Origin: Microbacterium sp. LWH3-1.2
GTDB taxonomy: Bacteria > Actinomycetota > Actinomycetes > Actinomycetales > Microbacteriaceae
Direction: 5' to 3'
DNA: 64,000 bases
Assembly (NCBI RefSeq): GCF_040675855.1
Contig: NZ_JBEGIK010000001.1
Coordinates: 1,488,001-1,552,000 of the forward strand
The position numbers and the translations under genes were made by a program. Of this stretch, positions 38,375-45,090 are shown piece after piece; positions within the stretch are counted from its first letter, which is position 1; each line of letters opens with the position of its first letter. The notes beneath the pieces are model-generated. The model saw only the letters and a list, made by a program, of their open reading frames with translations. It searched no databases and was not told where the DNA came from.

Positions 38375-38387
38375 GCGAGGGGAGGAC

Positions 38388-38429
38388 GTATCGACTCGCT
38401 CGTTCCTCGCTTGCTCAACGAGCGAGGGA
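38388..38429 (+). repeat. REP-like element copy with full palindrome
   Basis: Here CTCGCTCGTT pairs with AACGAGCGAG around a 12-nt loop, the clearest hairpin form of the element. Confidence 0.8.
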
Positions 38430-38501
38430 GGGGGGTGTGAGGGCGGGGGTGAGGGTGGGAACGGGGAGAGGGGGCGGGACGGGGTTGCGCGGCGGCTCGG
38501 G

Positions 38502-38525
38502 GCGTTTCGAGTCGCTCGCTCAATG
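38502..38525 (+). repeat. Shortened REP-like element copy
   Basis: gcgtttcgagtcgctcgctc then aatga: the central cgttcct block is missing. Confidence 0.7.
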
Positions 38526-38581
38526 AGCGGCGGGAGGGGCGGGGTCAGGGTCGGGGGAAAGGGGATCGAACCGGACAAGAG

Positions 38582-38618
38582 GAGTCCGCCGCGGCTCTCG
38601 GGAAGTCGCGGCGGACTC
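38582..38618. terminator. 12-bp perfect hairpin
   Basis: GAGTCCGCCGCG (38582-38593) and CGCGGCGGACTC (38607-38618) with a 13-nt loop. It lies downstream of the leftward membrane-protein gene's stop (38859), so it may end the BY-kinase transcript before the polysaccharide operon promoter. Confidence 0.6.
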
Positions 38619-38858
38619 GGTCTGGGCCTACTCGAGGGCTACCGCCGGCAGGCTCGCGCCCGTCCCCCTGAGCGGGGCAGTGCCCACGCGCTCAGCGCGA
38701 CTCGCATTCGGTGTCGCTGTCTCGGCATATCGACCTCGGTTTCCGTCCCGCGCCTCGGGTGAGCGCAAGCGGAACGGCCCCGTCCGGCAGCCCCAGTGTG
38801 CCGGACGCGAGACATGTTCCTCGCTGACGGCGACGACGTCAAGGGCATCGAGTGGAGG

Positions 38859-39746
38859 TCACGGGATGCCGACGAGGGCGTCGCCCATCCACACCACGGC
38901 GCCATCACCCCGGGCCGCGATCGCGACCGGGGACGAAGCATCCGTCCCCTCCGCACAGCCCACGGCCGTCGCGACGTCGGGGGCGCCCGCCGCGACCCGC
39001 GAGATCGCCACACCGGCGCAGTCCTCGGCACGATGAGCGACGAGCACGTCTGATCCGTCGATGGTCAGGGCCAGCGCGTTCTCGGGGGCGAGCGCGACCC
39101 ACTCGCCGCCGGCCCACGACCACGCGCGGTCGTCGCAGATCAGCGCGATCACGTCGCCGAAGGCGTGCAGACCGAACGCGGCGGGGCACGGCGCGGGCAC
39201 CGGGCCAGAGGGGAAGTGCACCGAGCTGGGGTCGCTCGGCTCGATGTAACGCGAGGCGGCGAGCACGTCGGGGTAGAAGTCCCAGAACTCGCCGCGCGTG
39301 TACGTGCGCAGCGCCTGCGGCTCGCAGCCGGCCACGGCGGCGACGATCTCGGCGTCGCGGGCCGAGAAGGCCTCGAGCGTCTGCACCTGCGCGATGCCCC
39401 GGTAGGTGGGGGTCACGTCGGTCCAGGTCGCACCCTGGTCGTACGAGCGCTCGATCAGCGGCCCCGGGCCGGCGCAGGAGCCGGCTGTGGCGCGCCACCA
39501 CACCTCTGAGCCGAGCCCGAGCATGCGGGTCTGTTCGAGACTCGGGGCGGCCTGGGTGGGAGTCGGGGTCGGCGTCGGCGTCGGAGTCTGCACACCGAGC
39601 GTGAACGTCGGCACCGGCTCCGCCTCGCCGCTCACGGCCTCCGGGCGCGCGTGCTCGAGCGCGGCGAAGACGAGCACCGCGACGGCCGCGACGAGCACGG
39701 CGATTCCCGCGATCGCGACCCATTTCGCGCCGCCGATGCGTTGCAT
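38859..39746 (-). CDS. Membrane-anchored protein with PT linker, unknown function
   Basis: 295 residues: a signal anchor (about 9-30), an (PT)n linker at about residues 52-64, then an extracellular domain of about 225 residues with seven Cys and short motifs (SYDQGATWTDV, WSWAGGEWVALAPE) that recall sialidase-like or BNR-type Asp-box beta-propeller repeats. Part of a propeller is possible. It lies 14 bp downstream of the BY-kinase gene and is probably co-transcribed. A role in surface assembly is inferred from position only. Confidence 0.65.
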   Translation of the reverse strand: MQRIGGAKWVAIAGIAVLVAAVAVLVFAALEHARPEAVSGEAEPVPTFTLGVQTPTPTPTPTPTQAAPSLEQTRMLGLGSEVWWRATAGSCAGPGPLIERSYDQGATWTDVTPTYRGIAQVQTLEAFSARDAEIVAAVAGCEPQALRTYTRGEFWDFYPDVLAASRYIEPSDPSSVHFPSGPVPAPCPAAFGLHAFGDVIALICDDRAWSWAGGEWVALAPENALALTIDGSDVLVAHRAEDCAGVAISRVAAGAPDVATAVGCAEGTDASSPVAIAARGDGAVVWMGDALVGIP

Positions 39747-39760
39747 GATGTCTTCCCGGG

Positions 39761-41473
39761 TCAGGGGAGGGGGTCGTTGCGGCCGGGTGTGGTCGACGAC
39801 CCGCCGGCCTGCCGCACGATGTCGTCGATCGTCAGGTTCGCGTCGGGAGCGGCCTGAGCCTTACCGGCCTGGTCGGTTGCCGGGATAGAGCGCACCGCGG
39901 AGGCCCGGGGCGTTTCGACTCGCTCGTTCCTCGCTCGCTCAACGACCGGTTGTGCGGGGGTGCGCGCTTGCTCAACGACCGGTTGTGCGGGCGTGCGGGG
40001 CGTTTCGACTCGCTCGTTCTTCGCTCGCTCGACGACCGGTGCCTTCGGCGGTGCGGGCTTGGCCTTCCTGGCCTGCTTGCCCTTCTTCGCGCCCGGGGCG
40101 TCGGCGACGTACCCGTAGCCGTACCCGCCGTAGCCGTATCCATAGCCGTAGGCGTACGAGTCCGGGCCGCGCGTGGGCACCATCGTCATGGCCACACCGG
40201 CGATGCGCGCGCCGGCGACGTTCAGCGCCTCGACCGCGCCCGAGAGCTGGTGGCGGTTGGTGTGACCGGCGCGGACCACGAGGATCGCCCCGCTGGTCGC
40301 GTTCGCGAGGATCGCGGCATCCGTCACGGGAAGCAGGGGAGGAGCGTCGCACAGCACGACGTCGAAGTCGCGCTCGAGGGCCTCGAGCAGCTGGTGCATG
40401 CTCTTCGAGCCCAGCAGTTCGCTCGGGTTCGGCGGGATCTTGCCCGCCGGCAGCACGTAGAGGCTGCGGTTGCCCCACGGCAGCATGACGTCGGCCAGAC
40501 GCGCGCGGCCGATCAGCACGTCGGTGAGACCCGCTCCCCCCTCGACGCCGAGGTACTCGGCCACCTTCGGCTTGCGCAGGTCGGTGTCAAGCAGCGCGAC
40601 GCGCTTGCCGGCATCGGCGAGCGCGATGGCGAGGTTGATGGTCGAGGTCGACTTGCCCTCGCTCGGCACGCTCGAGGTGATCACGTACGAGGCGTGCCCC
40701 TCGGTGTCGAGGAACTGCAGGTTCGTGCGCATCGCGCGGAACGACTCGGCCCGCGGGCTGAGCGGGTCGGCGTGCACGATGAGCGGGCGCTCCTTCGCCT
40801 TCGGGTCGAAGGCAATCGCGCCGAGCAGCGGGCGGTCGGTCACCTGCTCCACATCCCGCGGCGTGCGGATGCGCGTGTCGAGCACAGCCCGCAGCACCGC
40901 GACGCCGATGCCGAGCGCGAGACCCACCAGCGCGCCCAGCGCGAGGTTGAGCGGAACATTGGGGCTCGACGGCCTGAGCGGCGGCAGCGCGTCTTTCACG
41001 CGCTCGACGCGCACCGGGCTCGTGTCGGTGCCGTTCGGCGTCTCGAGCCGCTCGACGACGGACTTGAGCGACGCGCCGAGGGCGTTCGCGACATCGGCCG
41101 CCTTCACCGGATCAGCGGCGGTCACCGTGATGGTGATGAGGGTCGTGTTGAGCGCAGCGGTCGCGTCGACCGTGGCGGAGAGCTCTTCTGCGGTGGAGCC
41201 GAGTCCGAGCTCGGCGATCACCGGATTCATGACGATCGGCGTCTTGACGAGGTTCGTGTACGTCTGCACGCGGGACTGCGTGAAGTTCGATCCCTGCTGC
41301 AGATCCTGGATGGTCGAACCCGACTGGGTCGACACGAAAACCGTGCTCTGCGCCTCGTACTGCGGGGTGCGGGTGAGCGACCATGCGGCTGCCACCCCGA
41401 TCCCTACCAGGGTGGCGACGACGATGATCACCCAGTTCTTGCGGAGGATCCGGATGTAGTCGGTGAGCTCCAT
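39761..41473 (-). CDS. BY-kinase / Wzz fusion (CpsCD-like), Tyr-rich tail, in-frame REP inserts
   Basis: 570 residues. Wzz domain with helices at about 13-33 and 174-196; then the tyrosine autokinase: Walker A VPSEGKST (269-276), Walker A' ALLDTDLRKP (about 293-302), Walker B DVVLCDAPP (371-379). A Tyr/Gly cluster at 439-456 (YAYGYGYGYGG and following) is the autophosphorylation region, but it is followed by about 115 further residues, which is atypical. That extra tail contains VVERAKNERVETP (480-492) and VVERARNERVETP (510-522), both encoded by REP-like elements. It controls polymer length and export with the phosphatase at 41546-42136. Confidence 0.93.
   Translation of the reverse strand: MELTDYIRILRKNWVIIVVATLVGIGVAAAWSLTRTPQYEAQSTVFVSTQSGSTIQDLQQGSNFTQSRVQTYTNLVKTPIVMNPVIAELGLGSTAEELSATVDATAALNTTLITITVTAADPVKAADVANALGASLKSVVERLETPNGTDTSPVRVERVKDALPPLRPSSPNVPLNLALGALVGLALGIGVAVLRAVLDTRIRTPRDVEQVTDRPLLGAIAFDPKAKERPLIVHADPLSPRAESFRAMRTNLQFLDTEGHASYVITSSVPSEGKSTSTINLAIALADAGKRVALLDTDLRKPKVAEYLGVEGGAGLTDVLIGRARLADVMLPWGNRSLYVLPAGKIPPNPSELLGSKSMHQLLEALERDFDVVLCDAPPLLPVTDAAILANATSGAILVVRAGHTNRHQLSGAVEALNVAGARIAGVAMTMVPTRGPDSYAYGYGYGYGGYGYGYVADAPGAKKGKQARKAKPAPPKAPVVERAKNERVETPRTPAQPVVEQARTPAQPVVERARNERVETPRASAVRSIPATDQAGKAQAAPDANLTIDDIVRQAGGSSTTPGRNDPLP
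39908..39946 (+). repeat. REP-like element inside the BY-kinase gene, copy 1
   Basis: ggcgtttcgactcgctcgtt then cctcgctcgctcaacgacc, encoding VVERARNERVETP on the minus strand. A truncated copy (cgcttgctcaacgaccgg, 39964-39981) lies between this and the next. Confidence 0.9.
39998..40036 (+). repeat. REP-like element inside the BY-kinase gene, copy 2
   Basis: ggcgtttcgactcgctcgtt then cttcgctcgctcgacgacc, encoding VVERAKNERVETP on the minus strand. Confidence 0.9.
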
Positions 41474-41545
41474 GTCGCCTCTCGTGGGGGTTGGGCGTGT
41501 GCTCCGTGAATTGTTGCACAGGGCCCGGTGGAGCCCCGGAAAGCG

Positions 41546-42136
41546 TTACGTCAGTGCGGTGCGCACCGTCGCCGCGACGACCGTGACGGCGGGTTCGAGC
41601 TGCCGCGCCGACAGCAGGTACGTCTCCCACGGCTGCCGGTACGGGTCGATCACGTCGTCGTCCTCGGGATCCTCCGGCGGCGCCACGAGACCCCGGTAGG
41701 ACGCGAGCACGGATGCCGCCGCCCTGAGCTTCTCGGAGGGGTAGGCGGCAGCATCCGTCGCGGCCCTGATCTCGTCTTCGGGCACCGCGGCGGCGATGCG
41801 CGCGAACTCGCGGATCGTGAACGTGGAGCGCAGGCGCGACGGCGCCAGCTCGGCGATCGCACGGCGGTGCACGCGGGTCATCGCGAGGATGAGGTCGGGC
41901 GACACGAGGTGCTGCTCGGTGAGGAACCGCGACCGGTGCTCGGCCGTCTCGGACGCCGGAACGCCCAGCGCTTCGGCGATGTGCGCGGCTTCGGGGGTCA
42001 TCGGGGCGGCCGGCAGGCCCCGCGTGCCGGCGCTTGACACGTGGGGCGCGAGATCGGCGAGCCGGGCACGCAGCAGCTGCTCGGCGAGGGGTGAGCGGCA
42101 GATGTTGCCCGTGCACACCGTGAGGATGTCGAACAC
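41546..42136 (-). CDS. Low-molecular-weight protein tyrosine phosphatase
   Basis: 196 residues. The P-loop CTGNICRS gives Cys8 and Arg14 of the C-x5-R signature, and DPYRQPWETY near the C-terminus supplies the general-acid Asp. It most likely dephosphorylates the BY-kinase encoded 72 bp downstream, the usual pairing in exopolysaccharide loci. GTG at 42136 has GGAGG 8 nt upstream. A middle insertion of about 25 residues makes it longer than the typical 150-160. Confidence 0.92.
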   Translation of the reverse strand: MFDILTVCTGNICRSPLAEQLLRARLADLAPHVSSAGTRGLPAAPMTPEAAHIAEALGVPASETAEHRSRFLTEQHLVSPDLILAMTRVHRRAIAELAPSRLRSTFTIREFARIAAAVPEDEIRAATDAAAYPSEKLRAAASVLASYRGLVAPPEDPEDDDVIDPYRQPWETYLLSARQLEPAVTVVAATVRTALT

Positions 42137-42170
42137 GAAGGGGCCTCCACACGGCGGGTAACGTAGGCGC

Positions 42171-43028
42171 GTGCCCGATCAGCCTAGCGACGCCGCACCC
42201 ATGGTCGACCTGTGGTCGCTGGAGCCGCCGGCGGCTGCTTCCGCGGCCGTCCCCGCGGAGGAGGCGCCCGTCGACGAGGCTGCTGCTCCGCGGCGGTCGC
42301 GGCGCGGCGCGCACGAGGCGCGCACGGACTGGCGGCTCGGCGGGCGCACGGTCTACCGGTGGCGCGAGGGCCTGCTGGCGGTCGCCCTCATCTCGCTCGG
42401 CGCCGGCGTGCTGCTCGGGGCGGCCGTCGCCGCGGTGTGGGATTCGCCGTGGGCCGCGGCATCCGCCACCGTCATCGTCTGGATCGGGATGCTGCTGCCC
42501 ATCGTCTGGGCCTTCACCCGGTCGCGCCCGATAGGCCTGCTGCGGATCCGCGCGCTCGACGTGCTCTACGGTCTCGTGCTCGGCGCACTGCTGCGCACGA
42601 CCCAGGGATGGATCGAAGGGCTGGACGGGACGCCGGCCGTGCTCCCGACGCTCGTGGAGGTGAACCGGACAGTGCCGTTGTCGACGGTGGTGTTCGACGC
42701 GGTCGCGCCGGTCGTCGTCGCCCCGATGGTGGAGGAGTTCTTCTTCCGCGGCGTGCTGCTCGTCGCGCTGTACACGGTGCTGCGGCGGCCGTTCGGCAAG
42801 CTCGCCGCCGGGCTCGCGGCGGCGCTCGGGTCGACGGCGCTGTTCGTGCTGGTGCACGGGATCTCGTCCGCCGGCGACGTGAGCGGCGTGGTGTCGCTCT
42901 CGCTTCTCGGGATGGTGTGCGCGCTGCTCGTGCTGCTGACCGGACGCATCTGGGGAGCCGTGCTCGTGCACGCGGTCTACAACGCCTCGTACGTCGCTGT
43001 GATGGTGCTGGCGACCGCGATGACCTAG
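42171..43028 (+). CDS. CPBP-family intramembrane protein (CAAX protease-like)
   Basis: 285 residues. After a charged N-terminal region (about 60), eight or so helices carry the family motifs EEFFFRG, FVLVHG and HAVYN, which bind the metal of Rce1-type glutamate proteases. Bacterial members process peptides or have immunity-like roles. TAACGT lies 6 nt before the GTG and no SD is seen, so it is probably leaderless. A second CPBP gene lies at 43935, beyond the LPATG protein. Confidence 0.88.
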   Translation: MPDQPSDAAPMVDLWSLEPPAAASAAVPAEEAPVDEAAAPRRSRRGAHEARTDWRLGGRTVYRWREGLLAVALISLGAGVLLGAAVAAVWDSPWAAASATVIVWIGMLLPIVWAFTRSRPIGLLRIRALDVLYGLVLGALLRTTQGWIEGLDGTPAVLPTLVEVNRTVPLSTVVFDAVAPVVVAPMVEEFFFRGVLLVALYTVLRRPFGKLAAGLAAALGSTALFVLVHGISSAGDVSGVVSLSLLGMVCALLVLLTGRIWGAVLVHAVYNASYVAVMVLATAMT

Positions 43029-43052
43029 ACATCCGGGCTTTCCCTGCGGCTC

Positions 43053-43193
43053 GAAATGTCCCCCGAATGGGGGACATTTCGCGTCCTGCCCGTGATTTGT
43101 CCCCCGAAAGGGGGGCATTGGTACATGCCGAATCGCTCTGTCCCCCGAATGGGGGACAGGCCATTCTGTTCGTGTCCTCCGTTCGGGGGACAC
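43053..43193. repeat. Four tandem hairpins built on TGTCCCCCGAATGGGGGACA
   Basis: Hairpins at 43053-43080 (12-bp perfect stem GAAATGTCCCCC, loop GAAT), 43098-43117 (loop GAAA), 43138-43159 (9-bp stem, loop GAAT) and 43172-43193 (9-bp stem with one T-G pair, loop GTTC). They fill the gap between a CPBP gene and the LPATG-anchored protein gene. The first could end the CPBP transcript. A lone arm (CCATTCGGGGGACAC) recurs at 58406-58420. Confidence 0.9.
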
Positions 43194-43344
43194 CGACGAC
43201 AATTTGTTACTTTCTGGAAACCCAGGGCCTCTCATCGAACTCTCAGAATGCGATAGCGTGTCACTCGTCGGGCAACCGGGGAGCGCTTGCCCGACACAAA
43301 TCCCCCCAGCCGATGACGTGCACATACCTCGGGAGATCTCTGCC

Positions 43345-43866
43345 ATGATCAAGAAGACTTTCGCCGCGATTGCTGTCGCCGGCCTGCTGGTTCTCGGCGG
43401 CGCCGGTGCGGCATCCGCCGACTACACGCCTGACCCCCCGACCGTTGTCGTGAGCGACACGACGCCCGCCGTGGGTCAGACCATCACCATCACGTTCAAC
43501 AACCTGAACGTTCCGTTCGTCCGCATCACCGTGACCCCGGGCCAGGGCGTCACGCTCGCGTCGCTCGTCCACGCCGCCGGTAGCGGCGGTGTCGAGAAGC
43601 AGGTCGTCAACGGCACGGCCTCGGTCCAGTTCACGGCCAGCCAGACCGGCACCTACGTGGTCACGGCCACGGACGGCGAGGGCAACGTGGTCGCCACCCA
43701 GACGCTCACCGTCGGGACGGCCGCTGCCGGTGGCTCGGGCCAGCTGCCCGCTACGGGTGGCGAGGTTCCGGGTGCGATCATCTGGCTCGGCGTCGGCGCC
43801 ATCGGCCTCGGCGGCATCGCCGTCGCGGCAGCCGTCGCTCGTCGTCGCGCGGCTGCCAACCGCTGA
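43345..43866 (+). CDS. LPATG cell-wall-anchored surface protein
   Basis: 173 residues: signal peptide (about 1-26, ending ASA), an Ig-like beta-sandwich of about 100 residues, a Gly-rich spacer, LPATG at 134-138, a hydrophobic helix and RRR tail. A small sortase substrate, made for covalent linkage to peptidoglycan. GGGAGA precedes the ATG, and frame extensions upstream run into the hairpin array. A strong terminator follows, so this is a single-gene unit. Confidence 0.88.
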   Translation: MIKKTFAAIAVAGLLVLGGAGAASADYTPDPPTVVVSDTTPAVGQTITITFNNLNVPFVRITVTPGQGVTLASLVHAAGSGGVEKQVVNGTASVQFTASQTGTYVVTATDGEGNVVATQTLTVGTAAAGGSGQLPATGGEVPGAIIWLGVGAIGLGGIAVAAAVARRRAAANR

Positions 43867-43879
43867 TTCACGACTTTTC

Positions 43880-43909
43880 GAAGACCCCGGGCTCCCGCCC
43901 GGGGTCTTC
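43880..43909 (+). terminator. Strong hairpin terminator after LPATG gene
   Basis: GAAGACCCCGGGC / GCCCGGGGTCTTC, 13-bp perfect stem with a 4-nt loop, 13 nt after the stop. Confidence 0.85.
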
Positions 43910-43934
43910 GGCTTATCCAGGGGTCGGGGGGCCA

Positions 43935-44675
43935 ATGGTGAACAACGGCGCCGAGGGGTCGGCAGATTCGATGGTTCGCGGGCGCGCGTGGCGGCATCCG
44001 TGGGTGGCGCTGGCGGTCGCGGCCGTGGGCGCGCTGCTCGCCGCGGCGGTGATCCTCTGGCTGCCGTCTGTGCGTTTCGCGCTCTCTCGCTGGCCGGCGG
44101 TGGTGGTGGCGCTCGTCGATCTGGTGCTGCTGTCGGCTCCGCTGCTGGGCGCGGTCTTCGTCGCCGTGCGGGTGACGCAGGAGCGGTTCGCGGCGGCGAC
44201 CGGGCTGCGCGGGTTCTCGTGGATCGACGCCGTCGCCGGACTCGGCGTCGGGCTCATCGCGCGCGCCCTGGTGGAACTCGTCGCGCCGACCACCGGCGGA
44301 CTCGGGGGCGGGCTGCTCGCGGATGACTCGGGGCTGATCGCCGCGACGATGGTCGCTCTCGCCGGGGCCGTGCTCGTCACCCCGGTGATCGAGGAGCTGT
44401 TCTTCCGCGGATTGCTCCAGCGCACCCTCGGCGACGCGCTCGCGGGGGCGGGGCGGTGGATCGCCGGCGCGGTCGCCGTGCTCTTCTCGACCGCGATCTT
44501 CACCGGGCTCCACGTGCTCGCCTACGGTGCCTCGGTGCCCCTCGGGCTCCTGCTCGGAACCGTTGCCGTCGGTCTGGGGTGCGGCGTGCTGACCCTGCTG
44601 ACCGGAAGGCTCGCGGGCGCCGTGATCGCGCACGTCGCTTTCAACGCGATCGGGGTGGCACTGCTGATCTGGTGA
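43935..44675 (+). CDS. CPBP-family intramembrane protein (CAAX protease-like)
   Basis: 246 residues with about eight helices and the motifs EELFFRG, FTGLHV and HVAFN of the CPBP family, parallel to those of 42171-43028. It lacks the long charged N-terminus of that paralogue. ATG at 43935 follows a G-rich stretch. Substrate unknown. Confidence 0.87.
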   Translation: MVNNGAEGSADSMVRGRAWRHPWVALAVAAVGALLAAAVILWLPSVRFALSRWPAVVVALVDLVLLSAPLLGAVFVAVRVTQERFAAATGLRGFSWIDAVAGLGVGLIARALVELVAPTTGGLGGGLLADDSGLIAATMVALAGAVLVTPVIEELFFRGLLQRTLGDALAGAGRWIAGAVAVLFSTAIFTGLHVLAYGASVPLGLLLGTVAVGLGCGVLTLLTGRLAGAVIAHVAFNAIGVALLIW

Positions 44676-44787
44676 GGCGGCGGGGCGCAGCATCCGTTCC
44701 TCTTATATGGGCTGCGGCTGCGGCGGGCAGCGTTTCGTCAGAGATTCGCCGTTCGACGGCCCGGAATCTCGTGCACGGTCGGCTGCG

Positions 44788-45078
44788 ATGGGCGTGGTGC
44801 AGTCGCCCGGATCGGGGAAACGGATGCTCGACGAGATGGCGCCGCTGCTGTCGGCCGAGGGCATCGACCTCGATGATCTCGGTGACGCCGACCTCGACGA
44901 GGTGAACGCGGCGCTCGCGCGGGCGACCGAGCGGCACAGCCTCGCGCTCTTCACCCCGGTGGGGGCGGCGGTGCTCGCGATGGCGTGCTTCGCGGCGATG
45001 AACGGACTGCTCGAGGAAGCGTTCGTGCGGAGGCGTGCAGTGGGTGGGAACGGAGCTTCGAATGTCGGAGGTCGGTGA
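44788..45078 (+). CDS. Small conserved hypothetical protein
   Basis: About 96 residues. The core DEMAPLLSAEGIDLDDLGDADLDEVNAALARATERHSLALFTPVG matches, in parts, a small acidic protein I have seen repeatedly in Microbacteriaceae; after that the end is divergent. No function known. I chose ATG 44788 because it places QSP upstream of the core as in relatives; ATG 44707 and 44824 are alternatives. Confidence 0.6.
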   Translation: MGVVQSPGSGKRMLDEMAPLLSAEGIDLDDLGDADLDEVNAALARATERHSLALFTPVGAAVLAMACFAAMNGLLEEAFVRRRAVGGNGASNVGGR

Positions 45079-45090
45079 GATGCTTCACGT

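Larger units (their letters stand above)
37945..38858. other. 900-bp intergenic region with clustered REP-like copies
   Basis: No credible gene: the short ORFs are Pro/Ser/Arg- or Gly-rich shadows. The part near 37945-38270 must hold the promoter of the leftward polysaccharide operon; a TAATAC hexamer on the minus strand at 38067-38072 is a weak candidate. 38281-38530 is a purine-skewed (GGGAGG-rich) stretch carrying three REP-like copies. A hairpin follows at 38582-38618. 38640-38858 looks featureless. Confidence 0.6.

Noticed and set aside
38281..38570. Short ORFs in the purine-rich gap
   Set aside because: Composition follows the GGGAGG-rich DNA and the REP-like copies; no SD and no protein-like pattern.
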